Source of the DNA: Bacteroidota bacterium
GTDB lineage: Bacteria > Bacteroidota > Bacteroidia > B-17B0 > Aurantibacillaceae
Length of the DNA: 52,445 bases
Direction: 5' to 3'
Assembly (NCBI GenBank): GCA_029237825.1
Contig: JAQZBQ010000020.1
Coordinates: 1 to 52,445 of the forward strand
The notes under the pieces were generated by a model that saw nothing but the letters and a program-made list of their open reading frames with translations, searched no databases and was not told where the DNA came from. Every line of letters starts with the position of its first letter. The stretch's first letter is position 1. This document shows positions 28,328-37,187 of the stretch, one piece after another. The translations under genes were made by a program, and so were the position numbers.

Positions 28328-29143
28328 TTAATACTGCTCCCCTTCGTTTGGAAAATCCCTACTCTTTACATCTTTGATGTATTGCTGAAAAGCAGCAGTC
28401 ATACTTTCATATAAACTCAGATACCGCCTTAAAAAACGGGGGCTAAATTCATGTGTCATCCCAAGCATATCGTGTGTAACCAATACCTGTCCGTCAACGC
28501 CGCTACCGGCACCAATGCCAATCACAGGAATTGAAATACTTCTGGCAACTTCGCCCGCGAGCTTAGCAGGAATTTTCTCAAGAACTAAGGCAAAACAACC
28601 ACATTCTTCCAGAATTTTCGCATCTTCCAGTAAGCGCTTTGCTTCCTCTTCCTCTTTTGCCCTTACAGTATATGTACCAAATTTATAAATAGACTGCGGC
28701 GTTAAACCCAAATGACCCATAACCGGAATTCCTGCAGATAAGATACGTTCAATGGAGTCTTTTATTTCTCTGCCCCCTTCTAGTTTTACGGCATGAGCAC
28801 CGCTTTCTTTCATAATCTTAATAGCCGACGTGAGGGCTTCCTTTGAATTTCCTTGGTAAGACCCAAATGGTAAATCAACAACAACTAGGGCCCGGTCGAT
28901 TGCCCTTATAACCGAAGACGCGTGATAAATCATCTGATCCAGTGTAATTGGTAACGTGGTTTCATGGCCAGCCATGACATTACTGGCACTGTCACCCACT
29001 AAAATCACGTCAATTCCGGCATGGTCAATAATTTTTGCCATGGTATAATCATACGCTGTGAGCATTGAAATTTTTTCACCACGCCGCTTCATTTCCTGCA
29101 ATTGATGAGTAGTGACCTTTTTTACTTCTTTATGAACTGACAT
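28328..29143 (-). CDS. panB: 3-methyl-2-oxobutanoate hydroxymethyltransferase
   Basis: PanB makes ketopantoate from ketoisovalerate and methylene-THF, the first step of pantothenate and CoA synthesis. The 271-aa barrel has [40 protein letters not shown] (metal-binding Asp in GDS), [40 protein letters not shown] and the C-terminal RFLRRY. Length is standard. No other pan gene is adjacent. It converges with the desaturase. Confidence 0.97.
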   Translation of the reverse strand: MSVHKEVKKVTTHQLQEMKRRGEKISMLTAYDYTMAKIIDHAGIDVILVGDSASNVMAGHETTLPITLDQMIYHASSVIRAIDRALVVVDLPFGSYQGNSKEALTSAIKIMKESGAHAVKLEGGREIKDSIERILSAGIPVMGHLGLTPQSIYKFGTYTVRAKEEEEAKRLLEDAKILEECGCFALVLEKIPAKLAGEVARSISIPVIGIGAGSGVDGQVLVTHDMLGMTHEFSPRFLRRYLSLYESMTAAFQQYIKDVKSRDFPNEGEQY

Positions 29144-29245
29144 GACCTGTTGTATTAATTATCTGATTATAGTTCATGCTATTCCATGAAACTTAGGTTA
29201 AAAGGGTAAAACTAATTAATTATACTTTTAGTTCACCAAAAATTG

Positions 29246-29253
29246 TAAATTTG
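29246..29253 (+). promoter_or_regulatory. -7 promoter element of the DUF4249-like gene
   Basis: TAAATTTG matches TAnnTTTG exactly, 19 nt upstream of the ATG, predicting a short leader. No standard -33 TTG seen. Confidence 0.5.
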
Positions 29254-29272
29254 TGTTTATTCAAAAAATTAA

Positions 29273-30418
29273 ATGAAAACGAAATTATTTTATATCCTTC
29301 CCATTTTTATCAGTGTCCTTACGTTTACATCCTGCAAAAACGACTTGGATGTTTTAGCACCCGGTGAGGAATCTGTTTCTGTTTACGGTGTCTTAAACCC
29401 AAATTTACCCGTTCAGAACATAAGAATTAATAAAGTGTATTTAACAGATGGCGATGCCCTCGAAGTAGCGCAGGATGCAAGCCAGATTAATTATGGACCA
29501 GGTGAATTGAAAGTAACCCTTCAGCGCTTTATGAATGGCAGCACCACGCCCACTTTAACTACTGTAGGAAATAGTACGAAAAAAGAGATCGTACTCACTG
29601 AAACTGTGGTAGCAACAGCTAGCGGAAATTTCAGCACGGAACAACGTCTTTGGCAAACCACAGATAAACTTTATACAAGTGGAGAATATAAACTTGTAAT
29701 TAAAAACATCATTTCGGGTAAAGAGTTTACAGCTCAAAGTTTAATGATTGACAGTGTAAAATCATACAACACGATGCCGTTTATTTTTGTTCCAATCACT
29801 TATCCTGTTCATTGTGGTGCGGGAAATGCAGGTTACGTAGCGCCTACCATTCCCGGAACAGGAACTCAACCAAACGCTTATATAAACTACAATGTTCTTA
29901 CCCAGTCTAAAAAAATAAGCTTCAAATCTGTTGCTAACGCGAAGTTATATAAAGTGACCATGCGTTTCCATTACATCGATTCATTGATGGATGGTGTTAC
30001 CGGCATCCGTAATTATGTAGACTTAAACTTTCCATCGCTTACGTCTAATACTACTGCCGGCAACGAAGACCTTTCTGTTTCCTTTGAAGTGAAAGATTTC
30101 TATACGCTGCTGGCTACCGAAATTCCAAAAAAAACCACCGGCAGTATCCGACATAGGACTGCCCATTTCATGGAGTACATTGTTTACGCCTGTAGCGAGA
30201 ACATGAACACCTTTTTGCAGGTGAACGAGCCATCAACCACCATCGCTCAGGATAAACCCAACTATACAAACATCGTGGGTGGTACCGGAATTTTTGCGTC
30301 TACTTCAAAAACCTCCTTAGGTAAAGAATTAAAGGATGAATTTATTGACGAACTATCTAATAATCCTATAACAACTTCCCTGGGATTTATTAAACGTTAC
30401 AAATTTATCTGTCCCTAA
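29273..30418 (+). CDS. DUF4249-like lipoprotein
   Basis: The 381-aa protein has a lipoprotein signal (MKTKLFYILPIFISVLTFTSC, lipidated Cys21). The beginning of the mature part, ESVSVYGVLNPNLPVQNIRINKVYLTDGDALEVAQDAS, resembles the start of Bacteroidota DUF4249 lipoproteins, which often lie beside TonB-dependent receptors. Beta-rich sequence follows, with conserved-looking YKVTMRFHYID. No TonB-dependent receptor is next to it here. Family assignment rests on the N-terminal pattern and is moderate; function is unknown. Confidence 0.65.
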   Translation: MKTKLFYILPIFISVLTFTSCKNDLDVLAPGEESVSVYGVLNPNLPVQNIRINKVYLTDGDALEVAQDASQINYGPGELKVTLQRFMNGSTTPTLTTVGNSTKKEIVLTETVVATASGNFSTEQRLWQTTDKLYTSGEYKLVIKNIISGKEFTAQSLMIDSVKSYNTMPFIFVPITYPVHCGAGNAGYVAPTIPGTGTQPNAYINYNVLTQSKKISFKSVANAKLYKVTMRFHYIDSLMDGVTGIRNYVDLNFPSLTSNTTAGNEDLSVSFEVKDFYTLLATEIPKKTTGSIRHRTAHFMEYIVYACSENMNTFLQVNEPSTTIAQDKPNYTNIVGGTGIFASTSKTSLGKELKDEFIDELSNNPITTSLGFIKRYKFICP

Positions 30419-30439
30419 ATTTCTGCCATTTATTACTCT

Positions 30440-30477
30440 AAAAACCATCTGAAATGACAAATTTTAGGTGGTTTTTT
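30440..30477 (+). terminator. Rho-independent terminator after the DUF4249-like gene
   Basis: AAAAACCATCT pairs with AGGTGGTTTTT (one T-G wobble) around a loop of about 15 nt and ends in a T-run. It isolates the gene from dnaK. Confidence 0.7.
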
Positions 30478-30583
30478 ATTCTTTGTGCCAGCCTGTCATA
30501 ATTTCAGGTAATTTTTCAATTGGCATAAACATTGACTACAGAACTGCGTATTTAAAACAAAACAACTAAAAAATAAAGGAATT

Positions 30584-32497
30584 ATGGGAAAAATAATAGG
30601 AATAGATTTAGGAACAACCAATAGCTGTGTAGCGGTTATGGAAGGAAATGAAGCTGTTGTTATCGCTAACAATGAAGGAAAAAGAACAACACCTTCTGTT
30701 GTAGCATTTGTTGAAGGAGGAGAAAGAAAAGTGGGTGATCCTGCAAAAAGACAAGCAATTACAAATCCGACAAAAACGGTTTCATCCATTAAACGTTTTA
30801 TGGGCGTGACTTTTGATGAAGCGCAAAAGGAGATTCCGCGTATGTCTTATAAAGTAGTAAAAGGCGACAACGGGACACCAAGAGTGTCTATTGAAGACAG
30901 AAACTACTCTGCACAGGAAATTTCCGCTATCATTTTACAAAAAATGAAGAAAACTGCTGAAGATTTCTTAGGAACTACTGTGGATGAAGCGGTTATTACA
31001 GTTCCGGCATACTTTAACGATGCTCAGCGCCAGGCTACGAAAGAAGCAGGTGAAATTGCCGGGTTAAAAGTAAAACGTATCATCAACGAACCTACTGCTG
31101 CTGCCCTTGCCTATGGTATGGACAAAAAAGGAAAAGACATGAAAATTGTTGTGTTTGACTGCGGTGGTGGTACACATGACGTTTCAGTATTAGAACTTGG
31201 TGATGGTGTATTTGAGGTAAAATCTACCGACGGTGATACGCACTTAGGTGGTGATGACTTTGACCACTTAATTATTGACTGGTTAGCCGATGAATTCAAA
31301 AAAGACGAAGGCATAGACTTGCGTCAGGATCCAATGGCTTTACAGCGTTTGAAAGAAGCAGCGGAAAAGGCTAAAATTGAATTGTCCAGCACAACAACTT
31401 CAGAAATTAACTTACCGTATATCATGCCGGTAAACGGAATTCCGAAACACTTGGTGAAACAGTTAACCCGTTCTAAATTTGAACAGTTAGCAGATGGTTT
31501 AATCAAAAGAACCATTGAACCGTGCAAATCAGCTTTAAAAAATGCAGGTTTATCTACTTCAGATATTGATGAAATTATTTTAGTAGGTGGTTCAACGCGT
31601 ATTCCTGCAATCCAGGCAGCCGTAGAAAAATTCTTCGGAAAAGCGCCAAGCAAAGGCGTAAACCCGGATGAAGTTGTAGCTTTAGGAGCAGCCATTCAAG
31701 GTGGTGTATTAACCGGTGAAGTAAAAGATGTGTTATTGTTAGACGTAACTCCTTTATCTTTAGGTATCGAAACTTACGGTGGCGTGTTTACAAAACTAAT
31801 TGAATCTAATACAACCATTCCGTCTAAGAAAACAGAAACGTTCTCAACAGCAAGCGACAACCAGCCAAGTGTACAGTTACATGTATTACAAGGTGAACGT
31901 CCGATGGCAAAAGATAACCGTACGATCGGTCAGTTTAATCTGGATGGCATTATGCCCGCTCCACGTGGGGTTCCACAAATTGAAGTAACTTTTGACATTG
32001 ATGCCAATGGTATCTTATCTGTATCTGCAAAAGATAAAGCAACAGGTAAAGCACAAAACATCCGTATCGAAGCTTCTTCCGGATTAAGCAAAGAAGAAAT
32101 TGACCGTATGAAACGTGAAGCAGAAATGAATGCGGATGCTGATAAGAAAGCAAGAGAAGAGGTTGAAAAAGTAAACGCTGCGGATGGCTTGATCTTCCAG
32201 TCTGAAAAGCAATTGAAAGAATACGGCGAAAAAATCCCTGCAGAAAAGAAAACAACCATTGAAAACGCTTTAGCGGATTTAAAGAAGGCGCATGATACTA
32301 AAGACATCCCTGCAATTGATACTGCGACAACAGCATTGAACGCAGCCTGGGAAGCAGCTTCCCAGGAAATGTATGCGGCCATGAACGAAAACAAAGGAGA
32401 TGGTAATAACCAGAACCCAGGGGGCGATCAGAACCAAAACAATTCAGACAATAAAGGTGAAAATGTGACCGATGTTGATTATGAAGAAGTAAAATAA
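30584..32497 (+). CDS. dnaK: Chaperone protein DnaK (Hsp70)
   Basis: DnaK is the ATP-driven folding chaperone. The 637-aa protein has the actin-like ATPase domain ([54 protein letters not shown]), the linker [16 protein letters not shown], the substrate-binding domain ([30 protein letters not shown]), and an Asn/Gly/Gln-rich tail ending [10 protein letters not shown], the usual EEVK-type end. No dnaJ or grpE is adjacent. The 100 nt upstream show no CIRCE repeat and no clear TAnnTTTG, so a heat-shock control site is not evident. Confidence 0.98.
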   Translation: MGKIIGIDLGTTNSCVAVMEGNEAVVIANNEGKRTTPSVVAFVEGGERKVGDPAKRQAITNPTKTVSSIKRFMGVTFDEAQKEIPRMSYKVVKGDNGTPRVSIEDRNYSAQEISAIILQKMKKTAEDFLGTTVDEAVITVPAYFNDAQRQATKEAGEIAGLKVKRIINEPTAAALAYGMDKKGKDMKIVVFDCGGGTHDVSVLELGDGVFEVKSTDGDTHLGGDDFDHLIIDWLADEFKKDEGIDLRQDPMALQRLKEAAEKAKIELSSTTTSEINLPYIMPVNGIPKHLVKQLTRSKFEQLADGLIKRTIEPCKSALKNAGLSTSDIDEIILVGGSTRIPAIQAAVEKFFGKAPSKGVNPDEVVALGAAIQGGVLTGEVKDVLLLDVTPLSLGIETYGGVFTKLIESNTTIPSKKTETFSTASDNQPSVQLHVLQGERPMAKDNRTIGQFNLDGIMPAPRGVPQIEVTFDIDANGILSVSAKDKATGKAQNIRIEASSGLSKEEIDRMKREAEMNADADKKAREEVEKVNAADGLIFQSEKQLKEYGEKIPAEKKTTIENALADLKKAHDTKDIPAIDTATTALNAAWEAASQEMYAAMNENKGDGNNQNPGGDQNQNNSDNKGENVTDVDYEEVK

Positions 32498-32516
32498 TTC
32501 TGGCTACTTAGAATAT

Positions 32517-32553
32517 TAAATCCCTTTCAGAGCAATTTGAAAGGGATTTTTTA
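32517..32553 (+). terminator. Rho-independent terminator of dnaK
   Basis: AAATCCCTTTCA pairs with TTGAAAGGGATTT across a short loop and is followed by TTTATT. The CCCTTTC/GAAAGGG stem is strong. Confidence 0.8.
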
Positions 32554-32668
32554 TTAAATCCATCCAAGAAAATTCGCTTTAAGTAACATCACTAACCCAA
32601 TACCTTTTGGGCGAAATGTGCAAGAATACCTTAAATAGTTTTAAAACCAAACCTCTTAACAGGGCTTA

Positions 32669-32676
32669 TCTTTGTA
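32669..32676 (+). promoter_or_regulatory. -7 promoter element of the SMUG2-DUF488 pair
   Basis: TATCTTTG matches TAnnTTTG exactly, 35 nt before the ATG at 32712. It lies inside the longer open frame that starts at 32607, which supports the downstream start. Confidence 0.55.
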
Positions 32677-32711
32677 AAAGTACCGCCGGCAAACCGGTGA
32701 TAAATCCTTAC

Positions 32712-33404
32712 ATGGCACAAACCTTCGCTGACAAAGTAATTGCTTTTAACAAAGCACTAAATTACTCCGGGCCTCTTCCCCGGGGGTTTCACGTACTCAA
32801 TCCATTCCTTGAAAATCCTGAAACTATGGAAGTCATGCAACAGTTTTACTTCAAATACTACAACGACTCAAATAAACGGAAATTTATTGTCGGGATAAAT
32901 CCAAGCCGTCACGGAGCAGGAGTCACGGGTGTGCCATTCACAGATACCAAGCGACTAGAAAGCGTTTGCTCTATCAAAATGCATACAGCCCATACACACG
33001 AAATTTCCTCGGTTTTCATGTACGATCTTATTGCCGAATTTGGTGGACCCGGGAAGTTCTTTAAGGAGTTTTATATCAACTCGCCTTTTCCACTGGCAAT
33101 AGTACGTCAAACAAAAGACGGACAGTGGATTAACGCAAATTATTATGATGATCCCGCACTTTTTAGAGCGGTAAAAGATTTCATGATTACTTCTTTACAA
33201 AAACATATTTCTATGGGACTGGATACCTCGCAGGTTTTCGTACTTGGGAAAAAAAACACCCAATTCATTGAGAAATTAAATAAAGAAGCGAAGCTTTTTG
33301 GCACTTTAACAACACTCGAACACCCACGCTATATTCAGCAATACAAATCCAAAGAAAAACAAAACTATATCGATAAATATATTCTAACACTTAATGGCTT
33401 ATGA
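32712..33404 (+). CDS. SMUG2-type uracil-DNA glycosylase family protein
   Basis: The 230-aa product belongs to the uracil-DNA glycosylase superfamily. Motif 1 is FIVGINPSRHGAGVTGVPFTD, with GINPxxxGAxxTGVPF as in the SMUG2 branch, and the C-terminal motif is LEHPRYIQQY, where His-Pro fits the motif 2 position. These enzymes remove uracil or related damaged bases. I chose the ATG at 32712 because the 35 extra residues upstream look non-coding and contain the promoter. Its stop overlaps the DUF488 start by 4 nt, suggesting a repair-linked pair. Confidence 0.8.
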   Translation: MAQTFADKVIAFNKALNYSGPLPRGFHVLNPFLENPETMEVMQQFYFKYYNDSNKRKFIVGINPSRHGAGVTGVPFTDTKRLESVCSIKMHTAHTHEISSVFMYDLIAEFGGPGKFFKEFYINSPFPLAIVRQTKDGQWINANYYDDPALFRAVKDFMITSLQKHISMGLDTSQVFVLGKKNTQFIEKLNKEAKLFGTLTTLEHPRYIQQYKSKEKQNYIDKYILTLNGL

Positions 33405-33961
33405 GTCAACCTCTGCTTTATACTATCGGTCATTCCACGCACAGCATCGAGGCATTTTCAGAAATGCTGCAATCTTTCGGGATCCAGCGATTGGTTGATA
33501 TAAGGCGCTTTCCCGGCTCAAAAAAATACCCGCATTTTAACAAAGAAAATTTAGAAAGAGCATTGGAAGATATTAATATATCCTATGCCCATCTGGAAGA
33601 TTTGGGTGGAAGGCGCAAACCCCACGAACAATCAAAAAATACACGCTGGAACAATGCATCATTTCGCGGCTACGCCGATTACATGGAAACCCTCCAATTT
33701 AAAAACGCAGCAAAACGGCTTGGGCAAATGGCAATGGATCAACCCATAGCGATTATGTGTTCGGAGGCAGTTTGGTGGCGTTGTCACCGGTCGCTGGTTT
33801 CAGATTACATGCGGGCTTCCGGCTGGAAGATTATGCATATCCTGTCAAAAAATAAAAGTCAGGAACATCCCTATACAAAACCTGCAAGAATCATAAACGG
33901 CCGAGTTTGTTATTATGATGAGCTTGATGAGTTGAATTTATTTTCATCAAACTCTTCTTAA
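33401..33961 (+). CDS. DUF488 domain protein
   Basis: The 186-aa protein starts LLYTIGHSTHSIEAF, the DUF488 signature, with LVDIRRFPGSKKYPHFNKENL, YAHLEDLGGRR, and the Cys/Arg/His-rich IMCSEAVWWRCHRSLVSDYM. The conserved Cys-Ser-Glu and Arg-Cys-His-Arg patterns are typical of DUF488, whose function is unknown. It is translationally coupled (ATGA) to the SMUG2-type glycosylase, so a role in nucleic acid damage handling is a reasonable guess but not shown. Confidence 0.88.
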   Translation: MSQPLLYTIGHSTHSIEAFSEMLQSFGIQRLVDIRRFPGSKKYPHFNKENLERALEDINISYAHLEDLGGRRKPHEQSKNTRWNNASFRGYADYMETLQFKNAAKRLGQMAMDQPIAIMCSEAVWWRCHRSLVSDYMRASGWKIMHILSKNKSQEHPYTKPARIINGRVCYYDELDELNLFSSNSS

Positions 33962-34017
33962 ATTATATAAGTGTTTTTATGCCAAGCTCAGTAATTTTAA
34001 TGAATAATATCCGCATC

Positions 34018-34572
34018 ATGCAATTCAAAGCTTATTTATTAGTACTACTATTAATACCTATGTTGAACTCTTGCTTCACATCTATGCACCATTCTCAGCA
34101 ACCGGCACTGGTTAAAAATGCAGACATTGATGAAACATTGAAAATTACGAAGGATGAAATCAAAAAAGAAAACATTAGTCAGTCATTAGGACTTTGGGTA
34201 TTACGTGATCAGGTTATCACACCCTCACAGGCAAAAACAATTTCGGATCTTTACCTTAACCACATTGATAGTATGAAAGTCGGCTTTAATATCTGGCATG
34301 CATCGTGGGCAATCGCCAATCTTTACCGTCTTGGTGATGTAGCGGTTAAGGCTGAATTAGAACAGGCATACCAAAAAGCTAAAATTCAACCGGCACGAAT
34401 TGAGAAAAAAGGCCAGAAAAAAATAGCAGAATCACATATCAATGGCAATAAAATAGTTACAGGCTTTATCCACGCCGGTGGGCGATCTTATGCAAAACGT
34501 CATCTTGTGGTCCCCGGAAACAAAAAATATATTCAGTCATATGAAGAGTACTTAAAGAAAGAAAAGAGATAA
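34018..34572 (+). CDS. Small lipoprotein of unknown function
   Basis: From the ATG at 34018 the product is 184 aa with a lipoprotein signal (MQFKAYLLVLLLIPMLNSC, lipidated Cys19). The frame extends upstream to 33979, but only the internal ATG places the signal at the N-terminus. The mature protein is charged and largely helical, with ITPSQAKTISDLYLNHIDSMKVG and a basic C-terminus (KKEKR). I do not recognise it. It follows DUF488 by 56 nt and may be in the same transcript. Confidence 0.65.
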   Translation: MQFKAYLLVLLLIPMLNSCFTSMHHSQQPALVKNADIDETLKITKDEIKKENISQSLGLWVLRDQVITPSQAKTISDLYLNHIDSMKVGFNIWHASWAIANLYRLGDVAVKAELEQAYQKAKIQPARIEKKGQKKIAESHINGNKIVTGFIHAGGRSYAKRHLVVPGNKKYIQSYEEYLKKEKR

Positions 34573-34580
34573 TCAAACAC

Positions 34581-34610
34581 TTGTTATATAGCAATAAGGA
34601 ATTAATTTTG
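34581..34610 (+). promoter_or_regulatory. Promoter of the DUF4256-YdeI pair (TTG-N19-TAATTTTG)
   Basis: TTG at 34581-34583 and TAATTTTG at 34603-34610 are exactly 19 nt apart, one of the best bipartite matches in the window. The -7 element lies 47 nt before the DUF4256 ATG. Confidence 0.65.
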
Positions 34611-34657
34611 TTTCATGTTGAAGATTAATTAAGATTTTTAGTTTTATATTATCGCAT

Positions 34658-35224
34658 ATGAAAAACAAGCAAAAGGCATTATCGGTGAATGAAAAGAAAA
34701 TGCTGCTAGATACGTTACAACAACGATTCAATCAGCACAAATATGAGCACCAGGGAATTTCATGGGATTCGGTCATCCTCAAACTTGAATCGCATCCCGA
34801 AAAACTTTGGTCGCTTCACCAAATGGAGCAGACTGGAGGTGAGCCGGATCTTGTAGAATACGACAAAAAAACAAAGGAATTTATCTTCTACGACTGCTCC
34901 ACCGAATCACCAACCGGACGACGGAGTTTATGTTATGATAGGAAGGCCCTGGATTCACGTAAAGAAAATAAACCCAAAGCCAGTGCAATAGAGGTTGCCG
35001 AAAGCATGGGAATTGAAATACTGGACGAAGCGCGATACAGAAAGTTACAATCATTGGGCCATTTTGATAAAAAAACGTCGAGCTGGATTTTAACCCCTAA
35101 AAAAATCAGGGATTTAGGTGGTGCACTGTTTTGCGATTATAGATATGATACTGTTTTTGTATACCACAATGGTGCAGAATCTTATTATGCTGCGCGTGGA
35201 TTCAGAGGTTATTTAAAGCTCTAA
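34658..35224 (+). CDS. DUF4256 domain protein
   Basis: The 188-aa cytoplasmic protein matches the DUF4256 pattern along its length: EQTGGEPDLVEYDKK, FIFYDCSTESPTGRRSLCYDRKALDSRKENKP, AESMGIEILDEARYRKLQSLG, DKKTSSWILTPKKIRDLGGALFCDYRYDTVFVYHNGAESYYAARGFRG. The family is widespread and has no known function. It probably forms a transcript with the YdeI-like gene 17 nt downstream. Confidence 0.9.
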   Translation: MKNKQKALSVNEKKMLLDTLQQRFNQHKYEHQGISWDSVILKLESHPEKLWSLHQMEQTGGEPDLVEYDKKTKEFIFYDCSTESPTGRRSLCYDRKALDSRKENKPKASAIEVAESMGIEILDEARYRKLQSLGHFDKKTSSWILTPKKIRDLGGALFCDYRYDTVFVYHNGAESYYAARGFRGYLKL

Positions 35225-35241
35225 TTATAATCGATCGCTGA

Positions 35242-35799
35242 ATGAAACCTGTGTTTTTCCAATCTTCCGCTGAATTCAAGAAGTGGTTATCCAAAAATTA
35301 CAAGAAAGAAACCGAACTCATTGTAGGCTATTACAAGGTTAACACCGGCAAGCCATCAATGACCTGGTCTGAATCAGTGGATCAGGCAATTTGCTTTGGC
35401 TGGATCGACGGCGTGAGGCGATCCATTGATGAGGAAAGCTATTGTATACGCTTTACGCCGCGACGACCAACAAGTATCTGGAGTGAAACCAACATCAAAA
35501 AAGTTGCTCGGCTTACTGAATCCGGTTTAATGAAAGAAGAGGGCCTGGCTGCCTTCGCTTTAAGAAAAGACCATAAATCCGGAATTTATTCATATGAAAA
35601 TGAATTAAAAAAGCTCACGCCTGAAATGGAAAAGGTCTTTAAAAAAAATAAAATGGCATGGAAGTTTTTCACGGCGCAACCACCTTCTTATAAAAAAGTT
35701 TTGATCCATTGGATTACTAGTGCTAAACAGGAAAAAACCAGAACAGCGCGCCTTGAAAAAGCCATTAAAGCAAGTGAAGAACATATCCGTTTATTTTAG
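35242..35799 (+). CDS. YdeI/OmpD-associated family protein
   Basis: The 185-aa protein has the YdeI family pattern: FQSSAEFKKWLSKNY, ELIVGYYKVNTGKPSMTWSESVDQAICFGWIDGVRRSID, RFTPRRPTSIWSETNIKKV and a C-terminal YKKVLIHWITSAKQEKTRTARL helix. Members are linked in annotation to OmpD association or bacteriocin protection, but no molecular role is firm. It follows DUF4256 closely. Confidence 0.88.
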   Translation: MKPVFFQSSAEFKKWLSKNYKKETELIVGYYKVNTGKPSMTWSESVDQAICFGWIDGVRRSIDEESYCIRFTPRRPTSIWSETNIKKVARLTESGLMKEEGLAAFALRKDHKSGIYSYENELKKLTPEMEKVFKKNKMAWKFFTAQPPSYKKVLIHWITSAKQEKTRTARLEKAIKASEEHIRLF

Positions 35800-35851
35800 A
35801 GTAGAATTGTGAAAGAACGTTATTTTACATTTCTTATACTCAATAATTACT

Positions 35852-35859
35852 TAGCTTTG
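35852..35859 (+). promoter_or_regulatory. -7 promoter element of the amidase gene
   Basis: TAGCTTTG matches TAnnTTTG exactly, 20 nt upstream of the ATG. No standard -33 TTG seen. Confidence 0.55.
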
Positions 35860-35879
35860 TAATATTTACTGCCCTATCA

Positions 35880-36434
35880 ATGATAAAACGTTTTTTAGTA
35901 TTTGCTGTTTCTTATTCCATTATGTCAAGTACAGTATTGGCCAGCGATTCGTTAAATGTAATTTCAAAAAAAGTGGGCTTTGGATTTTCCCCTAATAACA
36001 ACCGAAACATAAATTCCGTTATTGTTCATTCAACATTCAATAACTCAGGGGGCGATAAATACGACATTGACCTCGTTATCAAACAATTTTCAAATTATGG
36101 CGTTTCCGCACATTACGTGATTGGAAGGGAAGGGAAAATCTATCAGTTGGTAGATGAAAAAGATAACTCTTACCATGCCGGAAAGAGCAGTCTTCCGGAT
36201 GGGACCACAAATGTGAACTCATGTTCCATCGGAATTGAAATAATGACTTCTTACACCGAAAGCCCTACGCCGGCACAAAATCAAGCGCTTGTTAGCCTAA
36301 TTCAGGCGATTCAAAAAAGATACCCTATAAAGTATGTATTGAGACATAGCGACATTGCACCGGTAAGGAAAACGGATCCATGGAACTTTGACTGGGAAGC
36401 ATTTAAAACACAATTAGAAAATAAAAGAAATTAA
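35880..36434 (+). CDS. Exported N-acetylmuramoyl-L-alanine amidase (Amidase_2)
   Basis: The 184-aa protein has a signal peptide ending VLAS and an Amidase_2 / PGRP fold. Candidate zinc ligands are the His in VIVHSTFNN, the later RHSDIAPVRKTDPW His and its Asp. SAHYVIGREGKIYQLVDEKDNSYHAGKS and CSIGIEIM are family hallmarks. It would cut the amide between MurNAc and the stem peptide in the periplasm, for wall recycling or remodelling. It converges on the GNAT gene with interlocked stops (TTAA at 36431-36434). Confidence 0.9.
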   Translation: MIKRFLVFAVSYSIMSSTVLASDSLNVISKKVGFGFSPNNNRNINSVIVHSTFNNSGGDKYDIDLVIKQFSNYGVSAHYVIGREGKIYQLVDEKDNSYHAGKSSLPDGTTNVNSCSIGIEIMTSYTESPTPAQNQALVSLIQAIQKRYPIKYVLRHSDIAPVRKTDPWNFDWEAFKTQLENKRN

Positions 36435-36901
36435 TTGGTAAAACTAAGTTCCATTTGATACAGATCTAATCCCTTTGCCCAATGGTTTGACTTAAAAAAC
36501 ACGGTTTTAAAACCGTACTTTTCAAAAAAACGAAAAGTGTGTTGTGTCGTTCCAAGAGCAACCTTTACACCTGGATAAATACGATACGCTTCATGTAATC
36601 TATGTTCAAGAAGTTGCTTTCCGAAACCCTGTTTATGAAATGCGGAATGAACCATTCCCCACGTTAAAACAACGTGCTCTTCTTTTGTAAATTCGTTTGG
36701 TTGATTTAATGCAATTCCACCACATGCTACAGGTTCTTGATTTGAAAAGATCATATCATAATTCCCTTTAACCACATCGTTATCCAGGAAAGCAGAGAAT
36801 AAAGGCAACTCTTCATCCGCAAAATACAAAGGCATGTTGCTTCTAAAAATCTCAAGCAAACGGTCCTTGTATAAAGCGCTATACGGTTTAATGATTGTCA
36901 A
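36431..36901 (-). CDS. GNAT-family N-acetyltransferase
   Basis: The 156-aa GNAT-fold protein shows the acetyl-CoA loop HKQGFGKQLLEHRLHEA (Q-x-x-G-x-G/A type) and a C-terminal FRFFEKYGFKTVF strand-helix region typical of the fold. The substrate is unknown. Its start overlaps the gatC end by 14 nt, so it is translated from the plsC-gatC transcript. Its stop interlocks with the amidase stop on the opposite strand. Confidence 0.85.
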   Translation of the reverse strand: MTIIKPYSALYKDRLLEIFRSNMPLYFADEELPLFSAFLDNDVVKGNYDMIFSNQEPVACGGIALNQPNEFTKEEHVVLTWGMVHSAFHKQGFGKQLLEHRLHEAYRIYPGVKVALGTTQHTFRFFEKYGFKTVFFKSNHWAKGLDLYQMELSFTN

Positions 36902-37187
36902 TTACTTTTGGAACTTTAAAATAATCAGAATCTTTTTTTGGAGCGTTCTTTAATGCTTCTTTCTGAGAAACTGTTTGTTTAGGCTCATCTTCACGTAAAA
37001 CATTGATTTCATCAGTCATATAAATCAAGGGCTCCACACCTTCTGTATCCATCTCATTTAATTTATCTACAAAAGCCAACATGCGATTCATATCGTTTAA
37101 AATATCCGCTTTGCCTTCGTCAGTAAATTCCAAACGGGCGAGGTGTGCAACTTCATCAACAGTTTTAATATCAATTTTTTGTGCCAT
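36888..37187 (-). CDS. gatC: Aspartyl/glutamyl-tRNA amidotransferase subunit C
   Basis: GatC stabilises the GatCAB complex, which converts Glu-tRNA-Gln and Asp-tRNA-Asn to the amidated forms. The 99-aa product has the family order: VDEVAHLARLEFTDEG, MLAFVDKLNEMDTEGVEPL, then LREDEPKQTVSQKEALKNAPKKDSDYFKVPKVI. gatA and gatB are not adjacent. It overlaps plsC by 17 nt and the GNAT gene by 14 nt, implying coupled translation. Confidence 0.95.
   Translation of the reverse strand: MAQKIDIKTVDEVAHLARLEFTDEGKADILNDMNRMLAFVDKLNEMDTEGVEPLIYMTDEINVLREDEPKQTVSQKEALKNAPKKDSDYFKVPKVIDNH

Noticed and set aside
28183-28377. A 64-codon plus-strand frame between the desaturase and panB
   Set aside because: It runs through the repeat-like element and into the end of panB on the other strand, with no start context or conserved pattern.
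32607-32711. A 35-residue N-terminal extension of the SMUG2-type glycosylase
   Set aside because: It contains a TATCTTTG promoter element and low-quality sequence; the family pattern begins after the ATG at 32712.
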